Origin: Littorina saxatilis | Lineage: Eukaryota; Mollusca; Gastropoda; Littorinimorpha; Littorinidae | NCBI RefSeq assembly: GCF_037325665.1 | Contig: NC_090245.1 | Span: 47,772,851-47,836,850, forward strand | Direction: 5' to 3' | Length of the DNA: 64,000 nt | Shown: piece by piece, positions 10,916 through 21,652 of the stretch | Layout: each line of letters opens with the position of its first letter | How positions within the stretch are numbered: the first letter of the stretch is position 1 | The notes under the pieces: model-generated | The model's input: the letters and a program-made list of their open reading frames with translations, nothing else | Database searches by the model: none | Told to the model about the DNA's origin: nothing | Made by a program: the position numbers and the translations under genes

Positions 10916-11890
10916 GTACAGGGATGTTGCTACAAATTCATACCTATAAGACAAATGTCCCGAGTTCTTCAGCATCAATAGGACATTTGACCGCTTTCAG
11001 AAAGTGTAATAGGACATTATGAATTTGCGCCAAACAGCTTATAACACATTCCATGGAATTGTTCCAAAGTCATGCGCCCACACACACAGGCACACACACA
11101 CCCACGCGCGCGCGCTGTAGAACACACACATAATATAGTAAATACATCAACACAGTGTGCGTATAATGTTGTATTTGTTTAGTTTCAAAGAAACCACAAA
11201 AAAGAAACCAACATGAACAACTTTAGAGCTCTTACTTTGATTACAAACTGCATGATTTGGATAAAAATTGAAAAACAAAATGATCGGTTTGATCTAATGC
11301 TGATCTTTTGCAGGCTTTAGTTTTTTTTTCAGCGGCATAATTCAGTGCTTCGTCTCGTATCGAAAACAAAAGCAGACGACAAATTTAGTCAGTTGGAGTT
11401 GTCTCCCGTACTCCTGTAGCATGCACTGATCTAAAAATAATCCACTATTTTTAGATCAGTGCGCTGCACCGAGACGGTTATACCCAAACGGCGCATACCG
11501 CAAACGGTTCGGGAATTCCCGACAAAAGAAAAGATCCGCACGCGGCACTGGCAACTTCAGTGTCAGCTGAACACGAGAGCGTTCGGTCTTTTAGAAGATT
11601 TGTATCTTGAAATGAAAATTAACGAATATCGCGCTGTCCGAAGGAATGGAGTACATATCGGACAATGACCACCCTCAGGCTAAAACGATAGGACATCTGA
11701 TCGACATGCGGCAATGTGAATCGGACATTTGGGGATTTTCATCGTTATATGTCCGATGCCTGACGCCATCCCTGCACACACAAACACACACACAACACTG
11801 TGGTATCATGCGACATGCAGTCATACCAATTTGTTTGCGATGTTGCTCCATTGGCGTGTTGCCTGTTGCAGCTGCATCTTTCCTCGTCAT
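8973..11890 (-). CDS. TRIQK: TRIQK, triple QxxK/R motif-containing protein
   Basis: A small single-pass endoplasmic-reticulum membrane protein, linked in frogs and mammals to cell growth; its biochemical role is unknown. Coding exons on the minus strand are 11827-11890, 9666-9748 and 8973-9083. They join in phase 1 and phase 0 to give 85 residues, against 86 in human from memory. The start MTRKDAAATGNTPMEQHRKQ carries the first QxxK/R motif. QIGKQDWKKSKK bridges exons 1 and 2 with further QxxK/R-like motifs, and exon 3 encodes a hydrophobic segment (VLGVLAVLLALLGGLYGFLY) and a short acidic/polar tail. Borders have TTTCAG and TTACAG acceptors and GTATGA and GTCAGT donors. Intron 1 holds a TTAA-flanked element and a long CA microsatellite. 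The start has no alternative in frame within the exon. Confidence 0.9.
9323..9407. repeat. Long imperfect hairpin in TRIQK intron 2
   Basis: CAATTCGTAGGTGAAATCGT at the left pairs with ACGATTTCACCGACGAATTG at the right, and the stem continues through GTAAGTGACTT/AAGTCACTTAC. It is about 39 bp long with a loop of 7-8 bases and few mismatches. It could be a small foldback element or a miRNA-like stem. Confidence 0.6.
9952..10802. mobile_element. TTAA-flanked inverted-repeat element in TRIQK intron 1
   Basis: The ends AGGGATACGCGGCAT and ATGCTGCGTAACCCT are imperfect inverted repeats flanked by TTAA at 9948-9951 and 10803-10806. The interior contains a diverged direct duplication: GTGCTCTAATATTTTCTGGG recurs about 517 bp apart (about 9983 and 10500) with the following 200 bp. 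It has no coding frame. Confidence 0.75.
10831..10908. repeat. (AC)n microsatellite
   Basis: About 78 bases of almost uninterrupted AC dinucleotide in TRIQK intron 1. Confidence 0.95.
11424..11462. repeat. Perfect short hairpin
   Basis: GCACTGATCTAAAAATA and its exact complement TATTTTTAGATCAGTGC are separated by six bases. It may be the joined ends of small inverted-repeat elements. Confidence 0.7.
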
Positions 11891-12340
11891 CTTGCCAGTC
11901 TGTCAGGAACTCCACACTGCACATCATGAAAATATAATGGTGATGACTGATGATGACACAACAACCCTTCACTTTTGACATGCAGTGACAACTTAACCTG
12001 TTCGCTGCCAGGAGATGTTTATCTACAGAGCATTACCTGAATTGACAACTTAATTAATTACAGTGTACGTGCCCTTGATGTATACATGAATACACCACAC
12101 ACCCGCACGTTGTTGCTTTTCTTCTTCTTCTGTTGTTGCTTATTATACGGTTTGTTGTCTGATACAGCAAGTTACCCAGGACCACAGCTGACGCCCTGTA
12201 GCAGTGAAAGGGTTAAAGTGACAGCAGGAAGCAACCGGCCGTGCATAAGACTGACTCTGCTTATTTCAATTTTCACTGACATGTGTCATGCAATGCTCGT
12301 TCAATAAAGCATTAAAGGGACACCAAATAAACAATTTAAA

Positions 12341-12814
12341 GTGGAACCCCCTTGTAAGACCCAAATTTTCCACCACATGGCCCATTCCTTAACGTGGTGT
12401 GGTGGTTTGCGTGTCTCGGTGACCCTAAGAGCTATGCCAGCGGGAGTGTAAACTCCTGGCAGGGCTTCCCAAGCTGGACAGGCCGAAGGGTAGAGGCCAG
12501 ACTAATATGGACCAACCTTGTGCTCACAGGGCAGGTCCTTGGGCCATGAGCTAAGGGTGAGGTAACCCTGACAGAAACCTCGAGTGCTGAAGACGTATGT
12601 GTTGGGCCGCACGGCGCACTCCAACAAACCACAACACTACGCATCAACTGCCATTATGACACTTGGAAACAGACCCAAATTTAAAACTCGCTCCTTTTTC
12701 AGATTTCCTGTTCATAACCTCTGTATATTTACCTTCATTTTAAGACTCCCTTCTTTTTAAGACCTGATTTTCACAGATTATTAGAGGTCTTAAAAGGGGG
12801 GTTCCACTGTTCAC
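12341..12814. mobile_element. MITE (TTTTAAGAC family) split by a retroposon
   Basis: The outer ends AGTGGAACCCCC and GGGGGGTTCCACTGT match the family seen at 2778-2952. A roughly 290-bp insert at about 12370-12661 is bounded by the direct repeat AGACCCAAATTT (12358-12369 and about 12662-12673). This shows the insert is a later retroposition. Confidence 0.75.
12370..12661. mobile_element. Short retroposon nested in a MITE
   Basis: About 290 bp flanked by a 12-bp target-site duplication. It contains GGCAGGGCTTCCCAAGCTGG. I do not recognise the family, and no tRNA-type boxes are clear. Confidence 0.6.
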
Positions 12815-12889
12815 ACTTTTTTTCAGATTCCAAGCTCCGTCTTGCTATCTACCAGTATAAGGCCCCCTAAAAGTTGTATGTTACTGGTA

Positions 12890-13190
12890 ACATGGCTACA
12901 AAAAATAGGGTAGGTAGGTAGGGAAATTTGTGTTTTTTTGGGGGGGTCAGGGTAGAAAATAACTATACAGTGACCCAAAGAGACTGGACCTACTATACAA
13001 AGAGAAAGACAACACATTACAAAACAAATGAGACAAAAGGGATGCGGGGTTATCCCCCTTGTGTCGTCTGCCTTCTGTTTTGACGCTTTTTTTTTTTTAC
13101 AAATGCAATAAAAAAAATAGTCTAGGGTCGGCAGGAAAAAACTAGGAAGGGTCGGGTGACCAGAAACATACTTTTTTTGTGTGGCCTAAG
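12890..13190. mobile_element. Inverted-repeat element related to 3121-3327
   Basis: GGCTACAAAAAATAGGGTAG at the left and a right end of CTTTTTTTGTGTGGCCTA, with the inner TAGTCTAGGGTCGG motif shared with the 3.1-kb copy. Confidence 0.45.
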
Positions 13191-13528
13191 TCACTAAGTG
13201 GTTGTGACGACTCTTGGTTCGTGTGCAAGTTGCAAAAGCAATGCACGTGCAAAGTATCCGTTGTTTACCTTCTGAAGTCAGCGCCACCCGATGTCATGCA
13301 AGCAGGAGAGAGTCACACGCAACGGCCTAGCATAGATACAACACAACGATGCACGGGATCAGTCAACACTCGCCTCAGCTTGCCATGTTGTCAAAATTGT
13401 AGGGGATTGCACTCTGCACACGCCACAAATGCATAAGCTCCCCTGGCAACCAACACTGCTCCGTTCCAGTGTTTGATACACCCCCCCCTACCCCCCCCCC
13501 CCCCTTTATGTGTATGTGAAGGGTGGGT

Positions 13529-13675
13529 TTTTTTCTGCGGGGGGTGTGGGGAGGTGTATGTGTTGTAAGTTGGGATTGGGTGGGATTGAGTGGTTTTTTT
13601 CTGCGGGGTGTGGGGTGTGGGGGAGGTGTATGTGTTGTAAGTTGGGATTGGGTGGGATTGAGTGTTTTTTTTCTG

Positions 13676-13709
<34 letters not shown>

Positions 13710-13890
13710 GTGGGAGGTGTATGTGTTGTAAGTTGGGATTGGGTGGGATTGAGTGGTTTTTTTCTGCGGGGGGGGGAGTGGGGAGGTGTATGTGTTGTAA
13801 GTTGGGATTGGGTGGGATTGAGTGGGTTTTTTCTGCGGGGGGGTGTGGGGAGGTGTATGTGTTGTAAGTTGGGATTAGGTGGGATTGAGG
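13529..13890 (+). repeat. G-rich minisatellite, five units of about 70 bp
   Basis: GTTGGGATTGGGTGGGATTG recurs at about 13569, 13641, 13732, 13801 and 13869, each unit also having TTTTTTCTGCGGGG. The third unit contains a run of about 32 G. The G-rich strand is capable of forming G-quadruplexes. Confidence 0.9.
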
Positions 13891-14011
13891 GGGTCAGAGT
13901 GTTACAGAAGTTTCAAATGGCTGTCTCTTACACACACACACACACACATACACACATACACAGTGTTGATGATGGTCTTTAATATAATCCGTGACCACAT
14001 GCACTCATAGT

Positions 14012-14067
<56 letters not shown>

Positions 14068-15885
14068 TGTCCAAACCCAGACACACAGTTTACCTATATC
14101 TGTATTTTGTTACAACATTTGCACATTAATTTTGTACAGTGAATTTTTTTAAATCATGCAAAATCAAATGAAGATCAAAACATTTTGCCTCTTTTAGTTT
14201 TTTTATCAGCATAGATAGTTCATAGCAAAAAATGTGTGATCTCAACAATTTTCTCATTTTTACATTTAGTTCAGTTTTGGAGCAGCTTTGATTCATGTAA
14301 CTATTTTCAAATCTGTAGTAATTTCTATTGTGCCATTACCAAGCTAAAGTCTTTCAAAGACATAGAAGTGTACATGGTGCTTGATAAAAGACCCCATTTT
14401 CAAGCACATGCAAAAGTAACATGTTTTGAAACATCATAATTTATAACAATCATAATGATATAATAACGTCATCTCTGCAAGTGATACCAGTTGAAGTGGG
14501 TTTTTTTATCGGTGACCTGAAACATTAACAAAAACGGTTTGATCATTTTGTTGGGTTTATTCCTCGTACAAACACACCATACATCTCTGTACACAACTGA
14601 GCTAACACAAAGTTACAGACACATGTGGTACACCTTCAGTTATAAACACACCAAACATCTTTGTACACATCTCTGCTAACACAAAATTATAGACACATGG
14701 GACTTTTTGCATGTGAACATACACACATGCATTGTAAAAAATGTCAGATCAGCTTCCATTAAAACATGCACAACCGTTGAGAGACAGCTTTCATGTTAAG
14801 TACATTTATCTACACTGAACAAGTGAATGCCCTCAGCTGTGCACCTTTATAACATTAAACAAAATACCATCTAATCTGAAATTTAGCACACACACGCACG
14901 CACACACACACACATCAACACACGCAGATCCTGTCATTCTTCTAGAAGTACTGAACCAGAGCAAGAAACTTAGTTAATAATCATACAGCCTGCTCAACAG
15001 CACAGTCCTTCTGTAATAAAGCATAAAGTACCCCTCTCTTTTTCACAGTGATAATGTCTCACTACAGCACCCTGCTTTGTGTATCAAGCATCAGGTACTA
15101 TCTAACTTCTATCACACCTGTGCAGTTTGTGTGTGTGTGTTATTGTTAATCAAAGCAATTTATGGCACAATGAGTATAGTACTAAAAAGAGCTGGCACCC
15201 CAAAATGTAATGCCTGTCACTCTGAGATTGCTGCAAATATAATTCTATCAAATCTGTAACTCCTGGAACAGACCACAGCCGACAAGACAACAAAGGGAAG
15301 ACAACCAGGAAGACAGACACCAGTGTGCAGGCAGTATGTACAATCAACACACCCAGCCCTTCTTCTTTACACAGTATACACATGGACATGTAGACATCAG
15401 GGCTGATGTGCACAAGAAAGTTACCAACCTGTTGTGAACCTAACACACTGTCAAATTGGGTTGAAATTGTTGTTTGATTGTGATCATAGTTGGTTCCAAC
15501 TCAGTTGGTAACTTTTTTCATGCACAGCAGCCATGAACATCAAGCATTTTGCAATCAATGTAAGATTGCATATTGCATCAAAGAAAGCAAACAAACTGTC
15601 GATTCTGTTTTGGATTTGGATGCATGGGAAGGCATACAAAATAAAAAAAGGAAAACTGCAAGGCTTTTGAACTGCCTCAAGACATGGTCACATTCACACA
15701 GTGGAGGGCCAACAGAATGATTTCAACAGTACCATGACAGAAACCATCCATCCCCCCACATGCCACGCACATGTCAAGTACCAGAGATTCATCATGCACA
15801 ACTCATACGCTTCACAATCATTAATGCTGAAATGAAGGAAAGAGCAGGCGACAGTTCCACAGTCCGTGAATGAAAGCCATGATGA
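13891..15885. other. Spacer between the zinc-finger gene and TRIQK
   Basis: This A/T-rich spacer holds CA/GT microsatellites at about 13930-13965 and 14014-14065 and weak CA runs near 14890. I see no coding exon or recognised element in most of it. Confidence 0.5.
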
Positions 15886-16290
15886 TCAATCAATCAATGA
15901 GGCTTATATCGCGCATATTCCGTGGGTACAGTTCTAGGCGCTCTGCAGTGATGCCGTGTGAGATGAAATTTTATACGGCCAGTAGATTGCAGCCATTTCG
16001 GCGCATATTTACCTTTCGCGGCCTATTATTCCAAGTCACACGGGTATAGGTAGACAATTATTAACTGTGCCTAAGCAATTTTGCCAGGAAAGACCCTTTT
16101 GTCAATCGTGGGATCTTTAAAGTGCACACCCAATGTAGTGTACACGGGGGGAGGGTTCGGACACCGAAGAGAGTCTGCACACAAAGTTGACTCTGAAATA
16201 AATTTCCGCCGAACCTGGGATCGAACTCACGCTGACAGCGGCCAACTGAATACAAATCCAGCGCGCTACCAACTGACCTATATCCCCGCT
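15886..16290 (-). mobile_element. tRNA-headed SINE with CAATCAATC-type tail
   Basis: Read on the minus strand it has the same tRNA-like head as the 7780-8149 SINE (GGTAGCGCGCTGGATTTGTA, then GTCAACTTTGTGTGCAGACT). Its 3' part is the GGCTTATATCGCGC/CAATCAATCA type seen at 31244-31766. It shows that head and tail modules are exchanged among SINE families here. Confidence 0.7.
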
Positions 16291-16554
16291 GTCTTGGTTT
16301 CCATCATCTCCAACAATGCATTCATACAGCCAGTCAAACCTTTTCCAACATGCACCAAACACATCTGACAGAAATACCCTGGATCCGGATGGTATTGCTA
16401 TTTGGTATAAGAATTGGTATCATATCGTCTTGTGAGGTTACCCTCATGGAAATTCGGGCTGCTTTCTCACTGGGGAAAGCGAGCTGCCATACAATATGGT
16501 GCTACCAAATTTTTTCTTCGTTTTATTCCTGCATGCATGTTTTCTTGTTTCCAA

Positions 16555-16742
16555 GCCATGAGACTTTCGCTGTGAACTTGGGATCTTTATCGCGCACGTG
16601 TGAGCACACGGGGTTGTTCGATCAATGACAAGAGTCTGCACAAAGTTGACCCTAAGAAATAAATCCCTTGCCGAACCCACGCCGATAGCAACAATAGGTT
16701 TCAAGCAAGCACCGCTACCAACCAAGCTATCTCCCCGCCCTG
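16555..16742 (-). mobile_element. Diverged tRNA-derived SINE fragment
   Basis: The minus strand shows the GGGCGGGGAGATAGCTTGGT head and a GTCAACTTTGTGCAGACTC segment like the other tRNA-headed SINEs, with many changes. Confidence 0.55.
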
Positions 16743-17113
16743 ATGCTCATAGTCCAGACGCTGAACCCTTCAATTGACAGTGTGCACACACACTCCACTA
16801 TATGTGGTACCTTCAAGTTCTAAAACGGGACACAAAATGCTCACACTGACTCCACCACATGGGACCTTCAAATTCAACCATGGCAGAAAATGCTCACATG
16901 GCCGGCCTCCTGAAAGCTAAGCCGACACACTTCACTAACCACTGGATCAAACAAAGCGTTCAGATCAGTAGGGGTACCCATTGTCAAACCTTTCCAAAAT
17001 GTTCTGGATTCTTTAATTTTGAAACATCAGCAGTCTACTTCTGTTGGTTTTTCCCCTCACCTTTTCAAAAGCTAGAGGATTCAATCATACACTGCTAACA
17101 ACCTTGCTACTCA

Positions 17114-17153
17114 CTCAGCACCTCTTGTTCCACTCTAACATTATCCTCTTCTT
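17114..17153 (-). repeat. Extra copy of the zinc-finger coding tail in the 3' UTR
   Basis: ACTCAGCACCTCTTGTTCCA here matches ACTCAGTGCCTCTTGTTCCA at 17214 in the coding end. The similarity continues for about 40 bp and is offset by 100 bp. Confidence 0.6.
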
Positions 17154-17187
17154 GGTCCTGGCCCAGTGATGAAACGTGGTGTTGAAG

Positions 17188-18120
17188 TTAGCTGTACAGT
17201 GCAAACAAGCCTGCACTCAGTGCCTCTTGTTCCATTTTGATCCTGTTCTCTTTGTGGGTCTTCTTGTGTCGACTGAGAGCGTCACATCGGGCAAAGGACG
17301 CCCCGCACAACTCGCACTCGTACGGCCGCTGACCCGTGTGAACTCGCTCGTGGTTGATGAGCGCCCCCTTGTGTGTGAAGGCGGCGGTGCACTGGTCACA
17401 CTTAAAGGGGCGCTCCCCGGAGTGCGTGCGCTGGTGTCGCAGCAGGTTGCTTGCACTGGCAAAGCTGGCCGTGCACTCCATGCAGGAGAAAGGGCGGTGG
17501 CCGCAGTGCTTCCGCAGGTGAATCTTCAATGACGGAGGTCGAGCGAATGCACTGCCGCACACACCGCATACAAACGGCCGCTTGGCTGACGGCTGGGTCA
17601 TGGGATCGGGTCTGAATACAGACAGATGGCTTTTGTTTTCAGCACCCCTCTCCACCTCCCCATTCTCTATGCCTTGAAGCCCAGAGGTGTTTGTGGCGCA
17701 GTCCCTGTCACAGGGCTCTCTCTTGATCTCTTGGCCCCCCAGTGGAGCGTGAGAGGGAGGGAAGAGGTGTGTGTTGACACCATTACTGACGTAGGGTGCA
17801 GCTTTGAGGGGCTGAAGCTGTGTGTGTGAGAAGGGCGGCCCTGCCAGGTGTCCCCCAAGGAGGGCCAACGCCCTGTTGTGCTGCTGGTGGGGCAGCCCCG
17901 GCCAGACGGGGGCCAGCGAGGAAGACAGGGAGGCCACGTCCCTCACGTCCACTCTCTGGCTGGGCGCTAGGGGCACGGTGGGAGCAGGGTTCGAGCCCTG
18001 CCTGGAGTGTAGGTTCATGTGTGCTGTGCTCTCACTCTCTGTGGCGAAGTACAGCGAACAGATGCCACACCGATACGGCGCTCTCATATCGTGCTGGGAG
18101 GAATCGCTTCCTTTGGACAC
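17188..18120 (-). CDS. Zinc-finger gene, last coding exon (fingers 5-9)
   Basis: 310 codons and a TAA stop, opening after a TTTTGCAG acceptor with VSKGSDSSQHD. One isolated finger, then a linker of about 130 residues with IKREP, then four clustered fingers. The C-terminus is basic and ends FALYS. Confidence 0.85.
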   Translation of the reverse strand: MSKGSDSSQHDMRAPYRCGICSLYFATESESTAHMNLHSRQGSNPAPTVPLAPSQRVDVRDVASLSSSLAPVWPGLPHQQHNRALALLGGHLAGPPFSHTQLQPLKAAPYVSNGVNTHLFPPSHAPLGGQEIKREPCDRDCATNTSGLQGIENGEVERGAENKSHLSVFRPDPMTQPSAKRPFVCGVCGSAFARPPSLKIHLRKHCGHRPFSCMECTASFASASNLLRHQRTHSGERPFKCDQCTAAFTHKGALINHERVHTGQRPYECELCGASFARCDALSRHKKTHKENRIKMEQEALSAGLFALYS

Positions 18121-21100
18121 CTGCAAAACAGTTAAATCTACAACACATCACATAGCTATTAAATACAATTCATGGAAATCAATGTACTGGTGGCACACAA
18201 CAGTGAGCAGATTACAGACCTGTTTACCCTAAACCCGAGGCAAGAGTACTTTCCAAAAAAGTTGAGTGTATTTTTCAAAAAGTTGGTGTACTTTGCAAGC
18301 AAAGCCATATATGCGCTAGGGAAAATGTACGCGTGGGTGCAAACGTGTTTGTGTAAGAATTGCATGTCTTGTGAACACCTTCAGAATTTAACTCCTTCCA
18401 ATACAACAGGGATAAAACAATTGTATTTACCTGTCAGTTTGTAGCATTATAACCAGTGTCTTCCAAACAGATTGATAATGAAAAGATGAACTTGCCACTG
18501 ACAGCTGCATCTGTTCAGTCTTCTCCCCTTTGGCTTTGCTCAAAAGTTAATCTTGTTGTCTTCATACTTGTGTTACTCTCACAAAAGTGGTTGACAGTGG
18601 CAAGTTCATTTTTACAATCATCTCTGAAAACATTGCTTCAGCACGGACTACAGGCTTTTCTTCTGGCAGGATTTGCTTTGCGGGAATGAACTTCATAATT
18701 CCTTGGCAGCTGTCAGCGGATTTCTTTGCAGCAACATTGTCCATGTGAGTTTTGGAACTACAGTGTCGTTCGATGTCATATTTCCCGGCATCAGTGGGCA
18801 ACGGAGAAATCCGATTCACAATACTTGCAGTGTGCATGACTTTTTCCCATTCCCGGCATCAGTGGGCAACGGAGAAATCCGATTTACAATACTTGCAGTG
18901 TGCATGACTTTTTCCCAAAGAAGACTCTACAATTCCTGGCTCTTTCTTGTATTTCTCCAAGAAAATCTGCCGTTTCTGCTGTTTAGACTTGGTACAGTCA
19001 TCCGAAACTGGCACATTTTTCCGCTTCATTTTGCCACGATTGTCCAGACGATCGCATGTGCCAACAACTGAACGAGGTTTCTACAGCTGAAGATTCGCTG
19101 TCATGGTTATCTCCCTTAGACCGAAACCGGTATCAGTTGTACCATCCCGTAATCAGCACTGGGCCACGATTGTCCAGACGATCGCACGTGCCAACAACTG
19201 AACGAGGTTTCCACAGCTGAAGATTCGCTGTCATGGTTATCTCCCTTAGACCGAAACCGGTATCAGTTGTACCATCCCGTAATCAGCACACCAACACCGG
19301 AAAACGTATTCTAGACTTTTTCTTATGCGTATTTTGTGCGTGTGTCGCGTATTATGCGTACTGATAAAAATTTGGCGTACAAAATACGCCCAAATCGTAC
19401 TGGTAAACAGGTCTGAGATTATGTGAGAATTTAACCAGGAACTCTGGAATTGGAATTTTACAGAGCTCTTGCACTCCTTTTCCTGTGAGACTTTTCATGT
19501 ATACATAAAACATACCCTCGTGGTATACAAAGACACAACTAATAGTTCCATACTGTACAATGTGTGAATGGTGGTTCAACATCAGCCATCTTCTTCTTGC
19601 AATTCCCCTCAGCTTGTGTCGAGTCACCCCCCCCCCCCCCTCCCTCCCCCACACCCCAAGGCCTGCGCGCCTTACCTGTGCCCCTTCGTCACCCATGTTG
19701 TGATTATCCCTCAGGCAGCCTGTGTGATGCCCTGGGCTGCACAACCCCCCCCCCCCCACACACACACACACACACACAGACACCCCTTGGCCTGCGCCTT
19801 ACCTGTGCCCCTTCGTCACCCATGTTGTGTTTGTCCCTCAGGTGTCTGGTCAGGTAGTCAGCCTCCAGGAAGCCCTTGCCACACTGAGCACACTCGAACA
19901 CCTGGATGTCGTGCACGTCCAGCAGGTGACGATTCAGCTCTGCCTTGGCGGGGAACCACATCAGACACTCGACGCACTTGACCGGTTCCCCGCGCAGGTG
20001 AATCTTGCTGTGGCGCTTCATGTGGTCACGGCGCGTGAACAGCTTGCTGCAGTGGGGACACGCGTGGTACTGCGCTGGGGGCTGGGTCTGGCTGGAATCT
20101 TTGTCTGCCTGCACAGTGCAAAACTGCTTACTGTCTTTGTGATAAATCAACCTAATCAGGTCGCTTGGCTGACTTTTTATAATAATGATAAAAGATATTA
20201 TAATGATACAGGCACAGCCAAATTAGACGAAGCAAAATGACCAAAGAAAGCTACACCAGAAGAGAGAAAGATAAGAAGAGAGAGACGTACCATGGCAGAG
20301 TGAAAGTGTGAGCGCTGAGTCCTGAGGTGGCGACTGAGGTGGTCCACACGAGTAAAACTTGCGTCACACTCCGGACACTTGTAGGGCTTGACCACTGGAC
20401 CCCCGCTGCTGTTCCCTTCACCTCCCACATGACCGCTGTTTAGTTCACCTCCCAGGTGACTGCTGTTTAGTTCACCTCCCAGGTGACTGCTGTTTAGTTC
20501 ACCTCCCAGGTGACCGCTGTTTAGTTCACCTCCCAGGCGACCACTGTTTCGTTCACCTCCCACATGACCGCTGATCGGTTCACCTCCCACGTGACCACTG
20601 CCATTTTTATCACCCCCACTGCTGCTGCTCCCTCCCTGCTGCCCTGGGTGGGACACACTGCTGGCACCGCTTGCTTGCTGAATATTACTGGGTCTTCCAG
20701 GCTCGCCAGTGACTGTCCCAGCCAGACTGGCGGCTGTGTATGAGCTTAGGCCTACAGTGTTGCAGAGGGTTACAGGGTGTGACAGTCTGTACGCGCCATT
20801 GCTGACTGCAGGGTGGTGGAGAGCGGGAGGTCTGTACGCACTGCCATTGTTCCCTAGGCTGTTGTGCATCAGAGCACTGGCTGTATGTGTGTACACGGCA
20901 CTGCTCCCTGCATGCTGAGTGATGCCATGAGGCGGATAGTACGGTCTGTCTGTCACACTGGGTGGGGCGGGATAGACGCCAGGGTACATGAACCTCTGGT
21001 CTGTGACGCTGGTGGCAGGGTGGCTGTAGCCAGTCGAGGGGTCAGAGAGGCCAGGTGAGGGGTTCAGGTGGCCGAAATCGCGGGGACTGTACTGACAGCC

Positions 21101-21652
21101 ACTGTCCACCTTGCCCAGGGACGGAGGTGGGTAATTTGCTATCGGTGCTGAGCCTCTTTCCTGCTGCTGTGTCCTGGCGTCTGTGAACATTTGCTGATCC
21201 TGATAATTTGCCAACGTCTGTAAACAAAAAAGTTCTCATAACTAGCTGAGCATAATCATTATCATCTGGTACTTATTCGATGTGAAAAGTATACTAAAGG
21301 AGATAAGGTCAACAAGAAGGGGAATAATTCAACATTTACTGTGCATGTGGTTTATTCAAGGAATTTTTAAGTTTTCACAGACAGAGAAAAGCATCAAAAA
21401 GCTGGAGCTGACCTGCTGACCCAGAGGTGTGTGGGGGGATGGCAACACTCCTGTAGCAGCCCTGCCCCTCCCACCATCCTTCATGGGCTGAAAGTGGACA
21501 GGGAGGTCATTAAGGTCTGTGTCTTCAGTTATTTTCCTGTCAGCATTATGAATCGCTGCAGCCTCGTCTGGAATCCCTCTTGCTGTGTGCTGCATGCTCT
21601 CCATTCTCACCAACTCTGTAACAGGCATCAACAGCACATATAATTCCTGCAT
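17188..21652 (-). CDS. C2H2 zinc-finger protein, nine fingers (4 coding exons)
   Basis: A probable nuclear DNA-binding protein of about 801 residues. Minus-strand coding exons are 21413-21652, 20291-21217, 19803-20108 and 17188-18120; all three introns are phase 0 with good GT-AG borders. Residues 1-360 are low in predicted order (Pro, Ser, Gly and Tyr rich). They include six to seven decapeptide repeats of the GHLGGELNS type. Finger 1 (CPECDASF) is at about residue 365, fingers 2-4 are in exon 3 and finger 5 (CGICSLYF) is at about 509. After a linker come fingers 6-9 (about 670-785), with TGERPF and TGQRPY linkers typical of DNA-binding arrays. IKREP in the linker fits a SUMO site. The start ATG at 21652 has an in-frame TAA just upstream. 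I cannot name an orthologue. It is transcribed away from ZFAT. Confidence 0.85.
18780..18918. repeat. 70-bp tandem duplication inside the transposon remnant
   Basis: TTCCCGGCATCAGTGGGCAA recurs at about 18780 and 18850, with the unit carried almost unchanged. Confidence 0.85.
19032..19290. repeat. 130-bp tandem duplication
   Basis: CCACGATTGTCCAGACGATC recurs at about 19032 and 19162, and the two copies match up to CCCGTAATCAGCAC. Confidence 0.85.
19665..19720 (-). repeat. Extra copy of exon 3 donor edge
   Basis: CCTTACCTGTGCCCCTTCGT is identical at 19670 and 19798. The copied stretch covers the last 14 or so codons of exon 3, its donor and about 10 intron bases. An intervening CA microsatellite and poly-C run separate the copies. 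Confidence 0.8.
19803..20108 (-). CDS. Zinc-finger gene, third coding exon (fingers 2-4)
   Basis: 102 codons. The fingers start CPHCSKLF, CVECLMWF and CAQCGKGF. The acceptor is GTGCAG and the donor CAG|GTAAGG. The last 14 codons and this donor are copied again about 130 bp into the intron. Confidence 0.85.
20291..21217 (-). CDS. Zinc-finger gene, second coding exon (disordered region plus finger 1)
   Basis: 309 codons between a TTTACAG acceptor and an ATG|GTACGT donor. A 30-bp tandem repeat at about 20410-20605 encodes the decapeptide repeats. Finger 1 has Cys-x2-Cys and a His-x5-His spacing (HLRTQRSH), wider than usual. Confidence 0.85.
21413..21652 (-). CDS. Zinc-finger gene, first coding exon
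   Basis: Eighty codons from MQELYVLLMP to TPLGQQ, ending at a CAG|GTCAGC donor. The exon probably begins near 21697 after a TTTTTAG acceptor, so a non-coding exon lies further up. It contains no finger. Confidence 0.8.

Larger units (their letters stand above)
18215..19414 (-). mobile_element. DNA transposon remnant with BED-type finger, CAGACCTGTTTACC ends
   Basis: Perfect inverted ends CAGACCTGTTTACC and GGTAAACAGGTCTG are flanked by the direct repeat AGATTA (18209-18214 and 19415-19420). On the minus strand from about 19030 a frame starts MKRKNVPVSDD and reaches a zinc-finger-like CKYCKSDFSVAH. After a 70-bp tandem duplication that disrupts the frame it resumes with GKYDIERHCSSKTHMDN and VVRAEAMFSEMIVKMNLP. 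These resemble the N-terminal BED finger and start of hAT-like transposases. The catalytic region is absent. A 130-bp tandem duplication sits near the right end (about 19032-19290). Confidence 0.65.

Noticed and set aside
13510-13982. Gly/Cys/Val-rich frames
   Set aside because: Translation of the G-rich minisatellite.
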